This document shows positions 1-8,865 of a DNA stretch of 64,000 bases, in pieces (positions within the stretch are counted from its first letter, which is position 1; each line of letters starts with the position of its first letter). The notes below the pieces were generated by a model. The model worked only from the letters and a program-made list of their open reading frames with translations, had not been told where the DNA came from and did not search any database. The translations under genes and the position numbers were made by a program. Source of the stretch: JAVBMJ01 sp031551275. GTDB taxonomy: Bacteria > Bacteroidota > Bacteroidia > Bacteroidales > Rikenellaceae. The stretch covers positions 1 to 64,000 of the forward strand of contig JAVBNX010000006.1 in NCBI GenBank assembly GCA_031551275.1, written 5' to 3'.

Positions 1-618
1 CGTGTTGATCCCCGTAAGCACGATCTCGCGGTGTCCGGCTTCGGCGATCCGTTGCGCCTGCCCGACCAACTCGGCGATGGGGATGTTGCGGCTGCGGCCC
101 CTCGCGTAGGGGATGGCGCAGTAGGAGCAATGGTAGTCGCAGCCGTCCTGGACCTTGAGGAAAGAGCGGGTCCGTTCCACGGTCGAATAGGCGCAAAAAA
201 AAGTGTCTGTCGATATTTCGGCGGGGATCACAACGTCGTAAGGCTCGTCGCCGCGCATCTGGACGAGCAGGGCGGCGAAATCGGCCAGCGAGCCTTTCCG
301 GTCGTTGCCCATGACCAGGCCGACCCCCTCGATCTGCGCGACGTTTCCGGGCCTCAACTGGGCGTAACAGCCTGTGGCGACGATCAATGCGTCGGGGTAT
401 TGGCGGGCGAGGCGGCGCAACAAATTGCGGGATTTCTTATCCGAGGCTGCCGTTACGGTGCAGGAATTTACCACGCAGATATCGGGGCTTGCACCCGCGG
501 GCGTGCGGCGGTAGCCCGTCGCTTCGAATTGGCGCATCAAAGCCGAACTCTCGGCGTAGTTGAGTTTGCAACCGAGCGTGTAGATCGAAACGTGGCGGGG
601 CGGGATTTTTGCAGGCAT
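1..618 (-). CDS. mtaB: tRNA t6A37 methylthiotransferase MtaB (partial, C-terminus off window)
   Basis: Radical-SAM enzyme that adds a methylthio group to t6A at position 37 of ANN-decoding tRNAs. The visible 206 residues start at the ATG at 618 and hold the N-terminal MTTase domain, with the three expected cluster cysteines C17 (LGCKLN), C53 (VNSCTV) and C84 (ATGCYAQ). The radical-SAM motif CxxxCxxC follows at residues 160-167 (GCDYHCSYC). The C-terminal part of the radical-SAM barrel and the TRAM domain lie left of base 1. The GCxxNxxE/S spacing and the context of the first cysteine favour MtaB over MiaB or RimO. That choice is from family knowledge, since the C-terminus cannot be seen. Confidence 0.9.
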   Translation of the reverse strand, partial: MPAKIPPRHVSIYTLGCKLNYAESSALMRQFEATGYRRTPAGASPDICVVNSCTVTAASDKKSRNLLRRLARQYPDALIVATGCYAQLRPGNVAQIEGVGLVMGNDRKGSLADFAALLVQMRGDEPYDVVIPAEISTDTFFCAYSTVERTRSFLKVQDGCDYHCSYCAIPYARGRSRNIPIAELVGQAQRIAEAGHREIVLTGINT

Positions 619-628
619 AATGTGGGCA

Positions 629-636
629 CAAAGTTA
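629..636 (-). promoter_or_regulatory. Candidate -7 box for mtaB
   Basis: Read on the minus strand this is TAACTTTG, matching the Bacteroidetes TAnnTTTG box. It lies 10 bases before the mtaB ATG, so the leader would be very short. It is divergent from the box at 679-686. Confidence 0.55.
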
Positions 637-678
637 ATAAGAGCGCATACATTTTAGCAAGGTTATAAGGAAATTTGG

Positions 679-686
679 TAATTTTG
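679..686 (+). promoter_or_regulatory. Candidate -7 box for the metal ABC permease gene
   Basis: TAATTTTG matches the TAnnTTTG consensus 8 bases before the ATG at 695, the only plausible start signal in the gap. I did not find a convincing -33 element. Confidence 0.5.
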
Positions 687-694
687 CGCAACCT

Positions 695-1531
695 ATGGGC
701 ATGATCCACGACATACTCCACTACGAGTTTTTGCAGAACGCTTTGGCGGCGTCCGTGCTCTCGGGCATCGCGTGCGGCATTGCGGGGACCTACGTGGTGT
801 GCCGCAGGCAGGTTTTCCTAAGCGGCGGGATTACCCATGCCTCGTTCGGGGGGATCGGCATCGCCCACTTTTTGGGCATCAACCCCACCCTCGGGGCGAT
901 GGTCTTCGCGCTGTTTTCCGCCTTGGGGATCGAGGTCGCGGCGGACCGGGGCACCATGCGCGAGGACTCGGCCACGGGGATCGTCTGGTCGGTGGGGATG
1001 GCCGTCGGGGTAATCTTCCTCTATTTGACGCCGGGGTACGCGCCCGATATGATGAGTTTCCTGTTCGGCAATATATTAACGGTAACCCGCGCGGGGCTGC
1101 TCTCGCTGGCCATACTGGTCGGGGTGCAGCTCCTGATCGCGGCGTTTTTCCTGCGCAGCATCTACTTCGTGGCCTTCGACAGGAATTTCGCCACGGGGAG
1201 CGGGTTGGGTGTGAAGCCCATTCTGCTGGGTATGGCGGCGGTGACGGCCGTAACGATCGTGCTCTCGATCAAGGCGGTGGGGATCGTACTGCTGATCTCG
1301 CTCTTGACCATCCCGGCCACGATCGTCAACGTGTTCGAAAAATCCTACCGGAAGATCACGCTCTGGGCGCCCCTGGTGGCCGTGGCGGGCAACCTGGTCG
1401 GGCTGATGGTCAGCTACCGCTGGAACGTCCCGGCGGGGGCATCGGCGATCATTGTGCTGACCCTTGCCCTGATTGCGGTAAAATTGTTACCCAAAAGAGC
1501 CATATCCCGGTCGGCATCAAACCGCTTATGA
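695..1531 (+). CDS. Metal ABC transporter permease (ABC3/ZnuB family)
   Basis: Inner-membrane permease of a manganese/zinc/iron-chelate type ABC importer, 278 residues. The family's typical length, multiple hydrophobic helices, the early SGIACGIAGTYVV segment and the GGITHASFGGIGIA motif support the call. The start could be the ATG at 695 or the one at 701. No binding protein or ATPase sits beside it. A zinc-type binding protein and ATPase without a permease lie at 36256-37919, so these may be parts of one transporter encoded at two places (an inference). The stop codon overlaps the start of the next gene by 4 bases. Confidence 0.88.
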   Translation: MGMIHDILHYEFLQNALAASVLSGIACGIAGTYVVCRRQVFLSGGITHASFGGIGIAHFLGINPTLGAMVFALFSALGIEVAADRGTMREDSATGIVWSVGMAVGVIFLYLTPGYAPDMMSFLFGNILTVTRAGLLSLAILVGVQLLIAAFFLRSIYFVAFDRNFATGSGLGVKPILLGMAAVTAVTIVLSIKAVGIVLLISLLTIPATIVNVFEKSYRKITLWAPLVAVAGNLVGLMVSYRWNVPAGASAIIVLTLALIAVKLLPKRAISRSASNRL

Positions 1532-2196
1532 ATTCCAAGGAATTTCATATAACCATCTATTCGATAAGCCGATTTATAATCGCTTTTATTGCGATTTTAC
1601 TCCCTCTTGGACTGCTTACCGATCGTTTGCCAAAAACCGTCAATGGGGTTATCTTCATTCTTGGGTTTGCAGCCGCTCTGATACTGATATTTTTTGTGGC
1701 GTGTTGGATTGCAAGAGCCAAAGCCAAAGTGATCTTTACCGAAGAGGCTTTTTTGCATATCTGGGAGAAAAGATTCTTCCTCAGTTTCGAAAAAGACATA
1801 GAAATACCCTGGAGCAAGGTGGATGACTACGTTTTTATGCCGGACAGGTTCTTTGACAGTTTTATCATCAACCTGATACCTGACGGAAGATATAAAATAA
1901 CCAAAATAAGTATCCTCCCGGAGGATGACTTCGAAAAACTACACGCGGAGTTTCCCCTATGGGCGAATCGCTGCCTCAAACAAAACGCCCCGGAGGGAGA
2001 AGCCCGAGAAATAAAAAAGAGCGGCGGCTTTTATGCCACAAAAGAGTTCCGGTGGATCGTTTACATCCTGTCCGCCGGGTTTATTTGCCTTGTCGCCGCC
2101 GCCAGCATTTTTTCCGATCGGGGAACGAACTGGGGTGGATTGGGCGTTATTGGATGCGCATTGGTGTTTTACCTTCTAATGATAAGACGAAGATGA
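1528..2196 (+). CDS. Hypothetical membrane protein, AT-richer than its neighbours
   Basis: This 222-residue protein is not one I recognise. Its ATG overlaps the permease stop in an ATGA junction, which suggests translational coupling. Two hydrophobic helices near the N-terminus (about residues 10-32 and 40-62) are followed by a soluble region with a WSKVDDYVF segment like bacterial PH-type or YcxB-like domains. Two more helices and an RRR tail close the protein. Base composition is clearly lower in G+C than the flanking genes, with many AAA/ATA/TTT codons, which may mean recent acquisition or relaxed selection. Nothing in it shows a metal-transport role. Confidence 0.7.
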   Translation: MNSKEFHITIYSISRFIIAFIAILLPLGLLTDRLPKTVNGVIFILGFAAALILIFFVACWIARAKAKVIFTEEAFLHIWEKRFFLSFEKDIEIPWSKVDDYVFMPDRFFDSFIINLIPDGRYKITKISILPEDDFEKLHAEFPLWANRCLKQNAPEGEAREIKKSGGFYATKEFRWIVYILSAGFICLVAAASIFSDRGTNWGGLGVIGCALVFYLLMIRRR

Positions 2197-2239
2197 CACC
2201 TCGCATCCCGGCCGATTGCGTTTTTTCAGGATCATTTTG

Positions 2240-2247
2240 TACCTTTG
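2240..2247 (+). promoter_or_regulatory. Candidate -7 box for the LptF/LptG gene
   Basis: TACCTTTG lies 22 bases before the ATG at 2270, with T-rich sequence (ATTTTG) upstream. It would drive the permease gene together with ribBA and probably fmt. Confidence 0.6.
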
Positions 2248-2269
2248 GGCGGCAAAAGTCAAGGTTTAG

Positions 2270-3736
2270 ATGAAAACCATCCACAAGTTCGTCCTCAAGT
2301 CCTACCTCGGGCCGATGATCCTCACGTTCTTTATCGTGATGTTCGTCCTGCTGATGCAGTTCATGTGGCGGTATATCGACGAACTGGTGGGTAAGGGGTT
2401 GGGATTCAGCGTGATCCTTGAGTTCATGATCAACGTGTTGCCCACGCTGATCCCCATGGGGCTGCCGCTGGCCACGCTGCTGGCCGCCATTATGACGATG
2501 GGCAACATGGGCGAGAATTACGAACTGCTGGCCATGAAGTCGGCGGGGATGTCGCTGCCCAATATCCTTAAACCGTTGGTTTTTGTGGTGATCTTCGTGG
2601 CGGTCGCCAGTTTCTTCGTGGCCAACAACCTGGTGCCTTACTCCACGCGCAAGCTCTACACGCTGATCTACGATATACGGCAGCAGAAGCAGGCTTTGGA
2701 GTTCAAGGACGGGATCTTTTTCAATGGGGTGCCCAACATGAGCATCCGGGTGGGACACCAGGACCCCAACACCAACCTGCTGACCGACATTTTGATCTAC
2801 GACACGCGCGAGTACAACGGCAACATGACCGTCACGACGGCCAAGAGCGGGTACATCCGCCTGTCGGACGACCGCAAATACCTGCTCATCACCCTCTACA
2901 ACGGGGAGAGCTACGAGCAGACGCGCAACTACCAGTGGTACGACAAGAGCACGCTCAACCGCAACGCCTTTTCCGACCAGGATATCGTCACGCCCGTGGC
3001 GGGCTTCGCGATGGAGCACTCCGACCAGTCGATGATCTCCAACAGCCAGACCAAGAACATCGTCGAACTCCAGACCGGCATCGACTCGCTGCAACTGATG
3101 ACCGACAGGGCCTCGGTCGCCTCTTATGAGCCGTTTTTGAAGAATTACCTCTTTTCGAAGGATATTTCGCTGGTCTACGACTCGTTGAAGGTCGAGGGGC
3201 TGCACGAGAAAAAGACGATAATCATGGACTCGATCGTCGGGATGGACGTTTACCAGAAAAAGAAGGTGTACGAGGAGGCCCTCAATTTGGCCAACAACTC
3301 GCGCAGCGCCATCTCCTTCGACGAGGAGACCTCCAAGGACGCGCTCAACCAGCTTTACCGCTACAAGGCCGAGTGGCACAGGAAGATGTCGCTGCCGGTG
3401 TCGATCATGATCTTCTTTCTGATCGGCGCGCCCCTGGGGGCGATCATCCGGCGGGGCGGGCTGGGGATGCCGATCGTGGTGTCGGTGTTGTTCTTCGTGA
3501 TCTACTACATCATCAGCATGACCGGAGAGAAACTGGCCCGCGAGGGGACCTGGATCTCGTTCTGGGGGATGTGGTTCTCGACCTTTATCCTCGCGCCGAT
3601 CGCCATCTTTTTGACCTACAAGGCGACCAACGACTCGAACATCCTCAACCCCGAGTGGTACATCAATCAATACAAGAAAGTCAAGGGATTTTTTATCAGG
3701 GTATTTGTCCCCAAACAGAAACGAGCAAATGGATAA
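2270..3736 (+). CDS. LptF/LptG family LPS-export permease (YjgP/YjgQ)
   Basis: Inner-membrane subunit of the LptB2FG machine that extracts LPS and feeds it to the Lpt bridge. The 488-residue protein begins with a cytoplasmic segment and helix (KSYLGPMILTFF), followed by helices around residues 50-75 and 100-120. A large periplasmic beta-jellyroll-like middle and three C-terminal helices complete the family layout. The conserved MPMGLPLATLLA-like stretch (IPMGLPLATLLAAIMTMG) supports the family. Bacteroidales carry two such proteins and I cannot tell F from G. It overlaps ribBA by 8 bases. Confidence 0.9.
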   Translation: MKTIHKFVLKSYLGPMILTFFIVMFVLLMQFMWRYIDELVGKGLGFSVILEFMINVLPTLIPMGLPLATLLAAIMTMGNMGENYELLAMKSAGMSLPNILKPLVFVVIFVAVASFFVANNLVPYSTRKLYTLIYDIRQQKQALEFKDGIFFNGVPNMSIRVGHQDPNTNLLTDILIYDTREYNGNMTVTTAKSGYIRLSDDRKYLLITLYNGESYEQTRNYQWYDKSTLNRNAFSDQDIVTPVAGFAMEHSDQSMISNSQTKNIVELQTGIDSLQLMTDRASVASYEPFLKNYLFSKDISLVYDSLKVEGLHEKKTIIMDSIVGMDVYQKKKVYEEALNLANNSRSAISFDEETSKDALNQLYRYKAEWHRKMSLPVSIMIFFLIGAPLGAIIRRGGLGMPIVVSVLFFVIYYIISMTGEKLAREGTWISFWGMWFSTFILAPIAIFLTYKATNDSNILNPEWYINQYKKVKGFFIRVFVPKQKRANG

Positions 3737-4958
3737 CGAAAAGATACTGAACAGTGTGGAGGAAGCGATCGAGGAGATCCGGCAGGGCCGTATCCTGATC
3801 GTGGTGGACGACGAGGACCGGGAGAACGAGGGCGATTTCATCGTGGCGGCGGAGATGATCACGCCCGAGATCGTCAACTTTATGGCCACCCACGGCCGCG
3901 GGCTGATCTGCGCGCCGCTGCCCGAGAGCCGTTGCGAGGAGCTGAACCTGCCGCTGATGGTGGGCCACAACACTTCGCTGCACGAAACGCCGTTCACGGT
4001 CTCGGTCGATTTGGTGGGCCACGGCTGCACGACGGGGATATCGACCTCCGACCGCAGCAAGACGATCCAGGCGCTGGTCGATCCCAATACCCGTCCCGAG
4101 GAGTTGGGGCGGCCGGGGCATATCTTCCCCCTGCGGGCACGCGAGAGGGGCGTTCTCAGGCGGCCGGGGCACACCGAGGCGGTGGTCGACCTGGCGCGGC
4201 TGGCGGGGCTCAAACCCGGCGGGGCGCTGGTGGAGATCATGAACGAGGACGGGACGATGGCGCGCCTGCCGCAACTTCGGGAAATCGCGCGCAAATTCGG
4301 GCTGAAGATCGTGTCGATCGCCGATTTGATCGCCTACCGTTTGAAGAACGAATCGATCATCACGCGCGGGGAGACCGTCGATATGCCCACCCAGTGGGGC
4401 CACTTCAAACTGACCTCTTACATCCAGAAAAGCAACGGGTTGGAGCACCTGGCCTTAACCAAAGGCGAATGGAAACCCGGCGACGAGGTTCTGGTAAGGA
4501 TGCACTCCTCCTGCGTGACGGGCGACATCTTCGGGTCGTGCCGGTGCGATTGCGGGCCCCAGCTCCATGAGGCCATGCGGCTGATCGAGGCCGAAGGGCG
4601 CGGGGCGGTGGTCTACCTCAACCAGGAGGGCCGCGGGATCGGGCTGACCAACAAGCTGAAAGCCTACAAGTTGCAGGAGCAGGGGCAGGATACGGCGCAG
4701 GCCAACATCAGCCTCGGGTTCGGGGTCGACGAGCGCGACTACGGCGTCGGGGCGAGCATCCTACACGACATCGGCATCACGCGGATGAAACTGATGACCA
4801 ACAACCCGTTGAAACGCGCGGGACTGGAAGGTTACGGGCTCTCGATCGCGGGGATCATCCCTTTGGTGATCGCGCCGAATAAGTATAACCTGCGGTATCT
4901 CGAAGAGAAGGAATCCATTATGGGACACCAACTTGGGATGTTGCACGTAAAGAATTAG
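3729..4958 (+). CDS. ribBA: Bifunctional 3,4-DHBP synthase / GTP cyclohydrolase II
   Basis: Supplies both starting branches of riboflavin synthesis: 3,4-dihydroxy-2-butanone 4-phosphate from ribulose 5-phosphate, and the opened pyrimidine from GTP. The N-terminal half shows DDEDRENEGD, THGRGLIC and TTGIS. The C-terminal half shows the zinc cysteines in SSCVTGDIFGSCRCDCG and the NQEGRGIG active-site segment. I chose the ATG at 3729 over an upstream in-frame ATG at 3705 because MDNEKIL is the usual N-terminus. The gene overlaps the upstream permease by 8 bases. No FMN riboswitch precedes it, so it appears to depend on read-through from the upstream gene. Confidence 0.95.
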   Translation: MDNEKILNSVEEAIEEIRQGRILIVVDDEDRENEGDFIVAAEMITPEIVNFMATHGRGLICAPLPESRCEELNLPLMVGHNTSLHETPFTVSVDLVGHGCTTGISTSDRSKTIQALVDPNTRPEELGRPGHIFPLRARERGVLRRPGHTEAVVDLARLAGLKPGGALVEIMNEDGTMARLPQLREIARKFGLKIVSIADLIAYRLKNESIITRGETVDMPTQWGHFKLTSYIQKSNGLEHLALTKGEWKPGDEVLVRMHSSCVTGDIFGSCRCDCGPQLHEAMRLIEAEGRGAVVYLNQEGRGIGLTNKLKAYKLQEQGQDTAQANISLGFGVDERDYGVGASILHDIGITRMKLMTNNPLKRAGLEGYGLSIAGIIPLVIAPNKYNLRYLEEKESIMGHQLGMLHVKN

Positions 4959-4963
4959 TTTAT

Positions 4964-5983
4964 ATGCCTAAGGGGCTGCGGATCGTGTTTATGGGGACTC
5001 CCGGGTTTGCCGTGGCTTCGTTGCGGCGGCTGGTCGTGGCCGGCTATGACATTGCGGCGGTCGTTACGGCTCCCGACAAACCGGCCGGGCGCGGGTTGCA
5101 GTTGCGCCGGAGCGCGGTCAAGGAGTACGCACTGAGCGTGGGGTTGCCGGTCTTGCAGCCCGAAAAGCTCAAGGATCCGGAGTTTGTGGCGCAATTCAAG
5201 GCGCTCGATGCCGATCTGGGCATTGTGATCGCCTTTCGAATGCTGCCCGAGGTAATCTGGAGCGCGCCCAGGCTGGGGACGTTCAACCTGCACGCCTCCC
5301 TGCTGCCGCAGTACCGCGGGGCCGCCCCGATCAACTGGGCGCTCATCAACGGCGAAAAAGTTACAGGCGTAACGACCTTTATGCTCAACCACGAGATCGA
5401 CAAGGGGGATATTTTGATGCGGCGCGAGGTGGCGATTACGGAGCGGGACGACGCCTGCACGCTGCACGATAAGTTGATGGAGGTGGGGAGCGAGCTGGTT
5501 GTCGAGAGCGTGAAACGCATAGAGCAGGGCGGATATACGCCTGAAAGTCAGTTGCATTACGACGAGGCGGTGTTAAAGCCCGCCCCGAAGCTCAACAAGG
5601 AGAATTGCCGGATCGATTTTTCAAGGTCCTGCGAACAGGTGCGCAACCTGGTCCGGGGCTTGTCACCCTATCCCGGCGCCTGGTGCAGGATGGGGGAGGG
5701 GCAGCTTAAAATTTACGAAGTCTCGGCGGGTGCGGAGCGTTCCGGCGGGCCTGGCACGGGTAGTTCCGGGATCAGGGCGGATTCCGGTTCCCGGATCGAC
5801 TGTATCGCGACGCCTCTTCCGGCGCCCGGGACGCTCATGGCAGATGGAAGGGCCTCCTTGAAAGTAGCCTGTGCGGACGGCTACCTCCGGATCGAGGACC
5901 TGCAACCGGAAGGGAAACGCCGGATGAGCGCGCTGGAATTCCTGTGCGGAATGCGCGGGATCGAGGGGATGGTGCTGGAGTGA
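4964..5983 (+). CDS. fmt: Methionyl-tRNA formyltransferase
   Basis: Formylates initiator Met-tRNA with 10-formyl-THF. The 339-residue protein has the N-terminal MGTPGFAV Rossmann start, the SLLPQYRGAAPI catalytic segment with the expected Asn and His (FNLHASLLP), and the C-terminal tRNA-binding OB-like domain. It starts 5 bases after ribBA. Residues about 255-285 (SAGAERSGGPGTGSSG region) form a Gly/Ser-rich insertion in the C-terminal domain that is longer than usual for the family. Confidence 0.95.
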   Translation: MPKGLRIVFMGTPGFAVASLRRLVVAGYDIAAVVTAPDKPAGRGLQLRRSAVKEYALSVGLPVLQPEKLKDPEFVAQFKALDADLGIVIAFRMLPEVIWSAPRLGTFNLHASLLPQYRGAAPINWALINGEKVTGVTTFMLNHEIDKGDILMRREVAITERDDACTLHDKLMEVGSELVVESVKRIEQGGYTPESQLHYDEAVLKPAPKLNKENCRIDFSRSCEQVRNLVRGLSPYPGAWCRMGEGQLKIYEVSAGAERSGGPGTGSSGIRADSGSRIDCIATPLPAPGTLMADGRASLKVACADGYLRIEDLQPEGKRRMSALEFLCGMRGIEGMVLE

Positions 5984-6041
5984 AAGAGCCGGGCTTTGGT
6001 TTGGGCTTGACCGAAGACTGCCCGCCGTAGCGTAGCCGGAG

Positions 6042-6347
6042 TTACTTCTTCCTTCCGAAAATTTTTCGTACTCCCGTGTGGAGCTTGTCGAGCCAACGGT
6101 CCAATGCGTTCGGCTCTTCTTCCTTTATATAGCCCGCCTCGCGCAGTATCTCGTAGGCGCGCAACGCGTCGGACTCCCGCACCTGCAGGCGGATACCGCC
6201 CATGGCGTTGGTCCTGAACGGCATCGTGTCGCTCATGTACTCATCGGGGACGAAGCACTCGATGCCCTCGGACTCGAGCAGGCTCCGGGGCATGGTCAGT
6301 TCATGGGGAAAATTGAAGGCAATGACGGTGATCAACGAATCTTCCAT
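6042..6347 (-). CDS. DUF2007 domain protein
   Basis: Small cytosolic protein of about 101 residues with the DUF2007 pattern: an N-terminal beta strand, a helix (MPRSLLESEGIECFV) and a VRESDALRAYEIL helix. A basic tail (FGRKK) closes it. The family is called putative signal transducing without proven function. I take the ATG at 6347; an in-frame GTG at 6353 is possible. It is the last gene of the minus-strand run starting at 13694 and faces fmt across a 58-base gap without a clear terminator. Confidence 0.75.
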   Translation of the reverse strand: MEDSLITVIAFNFPHELTMPRSLLESEGIECFVPDEYMSDTMPFRTNAMGGIRLQVRESDALRAYEILREAGYIKEEEPNALDRWLDKLHTGVRKIFGRKK

Positions 6348-6398
6348 ACACACTTATTTATCTGTTACACACTGATTTCAATCAACTCATTTATTGGA

Positions 6399-7361
6399 CT
6401 ACGCGAGCTGCTGCGCCTGCAAAAAACGCTCGGCGACCACCACGCGGACGGCGCGGTCGATGATCTCGAATTCGAAAGGCGAGTAGCCCAGGGCTTCCCC
6501 GTCGACCTCCACGGCGATCTCGGGCGAGGATTCGATGCGGATCCTGCGGCCCCGATTCAGCGAGGTGGTCTTGAGTTTGTAGATCTTGCCGTTGTAGAGC
6601 GAGCGGAAACGCGACATAACGCCCACCTTGCTGATATTCCGGATGATGGTCAGGTCAAGCAGACCGTCGTCGGCCACCGCGTCGGGGACCTGGAGCATAC
6701 CGCCGCCGTTGTACTTGCCGATGCCGATCGTCGCGCTGTAAACCAGATCGTTGACCACCAGTTGGTCGTCGACCCACATCTTTACGCCGGTGGAGGAGTA
6801 GGAGAGGACAGCTTTCAGCGTGCTCCAGATGTACATCCATTTGCCCTTGACACCCTCCTCCTTGAGGTGGTTGTAGCGGCGGTTGACATACGCGTCGAAG
6901 CCCACGCCCGCCACGTTGGCCATGTAGCGGGACTGCTTGTAACTTGCTTTGTAGTAGGATATTGTGCCGACGTCTTGCAGGAAGGAGTGGCCTGCCACAA
7001 TGGCCTTGATCGCTTCGGAATACTTCAGCGGGATGCCGAACATACGGATCCAGTCGTTGCCCGTCCCCACGGCGATCACCGAGAGAAGGACCTCCTGGGT
7101 CGGGACCTGTTTCTGGATGAACAGGCCGTTGACCACCTCGTGGATCGTGCCGTCGCCGCCAACCACCAAAATCTTGCGGAAGCCGTTGTTGACCGCCTCC
7201 ACGGCCAGTTCGATGGCGTGGTACTTGCGCTCGGTAAAGACGTACTCGTGGGGGATGTGGTGGTCGCGTAAAAGCTTGCTGATCAAGGGCCAATCGGTCA
7301 ACCCCTTGCCGCTCCCGGCCACGGGGTTGACGATGGCGAACCATTTATCCTGCTGCTCCAT
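6399..7361 (-). CDS. Diacylglycerol/lipid kinase family protein (YegS/BmrU type)
   Basis: Predicted ATP-dependent lipid kinase of 320 residues. The N-terminal catalytic domain shows FAIVNPVAGSGKG and the nucleotide-binding GGDGT motif (VVGGDGTIHEVVNG). The GTGNDW segment follows, and the C-terminal beta-sandwich ends with EVDGEALG. The substrate (diacylglycerol, phosphatidylglycerol or sphingoid base) cannot be read from sequence. It sits 3 bases after pepD and so is probably cotranscribed with it. A separate small DgkA-type kinase is encoded at 25420. Confidence 0.88.
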   Translation of the reverse strand: MEQQDKWFAIVNPVAGSGKGLTDWPLISKLLRDHHIPHEYVFTERKYHAIELAVEAVNNGFRKILVVGGDGTIHEVVNGLFIQKQVPTQEVLLSVIAVGTGNDWIRMFGIPLKYSEAIKAIVAGHSFLQDVGTISYYKASYKQSRYMANVAGVGFDAYVNRRYNHLKEEGVKGKWMYIWSTLKAVLSYSSTGVKMWVDDQLVVNDLVYSATIGIGKYNGGGMLQVPDAVADDGLLDLTIIRNISKVGVMSRFRSLYNGKIYKLKTTSLNRGRRIRIESSPEIAVEVDGEALGYSPFEFEIIDRAVRVVVAERFLQAQQLA

Positions 7362-7364
7362 CGC

Positions 7365-8816
7365 TTATTGGGGAAGGTTGGCCAGCGTGTGGCAGAGAAA
7401 GACCCAGAACTTGTCGACCGAGTCGATCTCGACCTTTTCGTCGGGGGAGTGGGGGTACTTGATGGTCGGGCCCATCGAGACCATGTCCAGACCGGGATAG
7501 ACCCCGGCGATGATGCCGCACTCCAACCCGGCGTGGATTCCCTGTACTTCAGGCAGTTCGCCGTAGAGCGTCTCGTAGCTTTTGCTGGCGATCTTCAGGA
7601 TTTCGGAGTCCATGTCGGGCACCCATCCGTCATACGCGCCGGAGAGCTCGATCTTGCCGCCCGCCAGGGTCACGGCGCTCGAGACGGCTTCGCCCAAGTC
7701 GAATTTCTCAGAGCGGGCCGAGCTGCGCAGCAGGCATTGCATTTTGACCTGCTTGCCGTCGCTGACCACGCGGGCCAGGTTGGTCGAGGTCTGGACCAGC
7801 CCGGGGATCGGGCTCATGCGGATCACGCCGTTGGGGATCGCGTAGATCAGGTCGATGAGTTTTTGCGCCGATTCGGGGGCGAATACCGCGGCGGGCAGGT
7901 CGGCGTCGTGCAACGAGATGGAGATAGTGTCCTCGATGTCTTTGTATTCGGCCTCGATCTCATGGACGAATTGCCTGAGGGCCGCGCGCAGGTGGTCGCC
8001 GTCTTTGGGCAGGGTGATGACGGCGGTCGCCTCCCTCGGGATGGCGTTCCTCAGCCCGCCGCCGTCGATGGAGGCCAAACTGATGTTGTGCTCCTTGACG
8101 GCGCGTTTTAAAAAGCGCGCCATCAGTTTGTTGGCGTTGGCCCTTTGTAGGATGATCTCCAGGCCCGAGTGGCCGCCCTTCAGCCCCTTGATATCCAGCC
8201 TCATGGCTTTGGAGCCGGGGGCGATGGGGGCGGTTTGGTAGTCGAGCGTGATGTTGGCGTCCAGGCCGCCCGCGCAGCCCACGATCAACTCGCCCATGGT
8301 CTCGGAATCGAGGTTGATCAGGATCTTACCCTTCAAATGGCCGGGTTCCAAACCGAAAGCGCCGTACATGCCGGTCTCCTCGCTGAGCGTCAAAAGCGCC
8401 TCCAAGGGGCCGTGCACCAGGCTGTCGGCCTCGAAAAGCGTCAGAATAGCCGCCAATCCGATGCCGTTGTCCGCGCCCAGGGTCGTGCCGTCGGCCTTGA
8501 CCCACTCGCCGTCGATGTAGGGGACGATGGAGTCCTTCTCGAAGTCGAACTCCTTGTCGCTGTTCTTCTGGGGGACCATGTCCAGGTGGGCCTGCAGGAT
8601 CACGCCCTTGCAATGCTCCATGCCGGGCGAGGCCTTCTTGCGAAGGATGATATTACCCGCTTTATCGATCAAATATTCAAGGTTTTGCTCTTTGGCGAAC
8701 GCGACGATATAGTCCCGCAACGCCTCCTCGTGGTGGGAGGGGTGGGGAATGGCGCAAATCGCGGCAAAATGCTTCCACAGGCCGTGGGGGGAGAGTTTTT
8801 CGATATTCTTGTCCAT
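7365..8816 (-). CDS. pepD: Aminoacyl-histidine dipeptidase (peptidase D, M20C)
   Basis: Zinc dipeptidase that releases amino acids from Xaa-His and other dipeptides. The 483-residue protein matches the usual length. Metal-site motifs are LQAHLDMVPQ, TLGADNGIGLA, LSEETGMYGAFG and NLDSE, and a HAGLECGI segment appears near the C-terminus. I chose the ATG at 8816 (MDKNIEKLSP) over longer in-frame starts up to 8849, because it gives the usual N-terminus. It lies 49 bases after purC in the same direction. Confidence 0.93.
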   Translation of the reverse strand: MDKNIEKLSPHGLWKHFAAICAIPHPSHHEEALRDYIVAFAKEQNLEYLIDKAGNIILRKKASPGMEHCKGVILQAHLDMVPQKNSDKEFDFEKDSIVPYIDGEWVKADGTTLGADNGIGLAAILTLFEADSLVHGPLEALLTLSEETGMYGAFGLEPGHLKGKILINLDSETMGELIVGCAGGLDANITLDYQTAPIAPGSKAMRLDIKGLKGGHSGLEIILQRANANKLMARFLKRAVKEHNISLASIDGGGLRNAIPREATAVITLPKDGDHLRAALRQFVHEIEAEYKDIEDTISISLHDADLPAAVFAPESAQKLIDLIYAIPNGVIRMSPIPGLVQTSTNLARVVSDGKQVKMQCLLRSSARSEKFDLGEAVSSAVTLAGGKIELSGAYDGWVPDMDSEILKIASKSYETLYGELPEVQGIHAGLECGIIAGVYPGLDMVSMGPTIKYPHSPDEKVEIDSVDKFWVFLCHTLANLPQ

Positions 8817-8865
8817 AATGATCATTTTTAATAGGTGAGGGGCGTTCATACCAATGAGTTAAGTT

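Noticed and set aside
772..1527. Upstream extension of the 1528 gene inside the ABC permease
   Set aside because: It lies out of frame inside a clear permease gene. The ATG at 1528 gives the natural start.
3737..3760. Possible FMN riboswitch before ribBA
   Set aside because: ribBA overlaps the upstream gene, so there is no leader for a riboswitch.
2147..4294. A 715-codon antisense frame over the LptF/LptG and ribBA genes
   Set aside because: It is rich in His, Arg, Asp and Gln with no known motif, while both plus-strand genes are clearly real.
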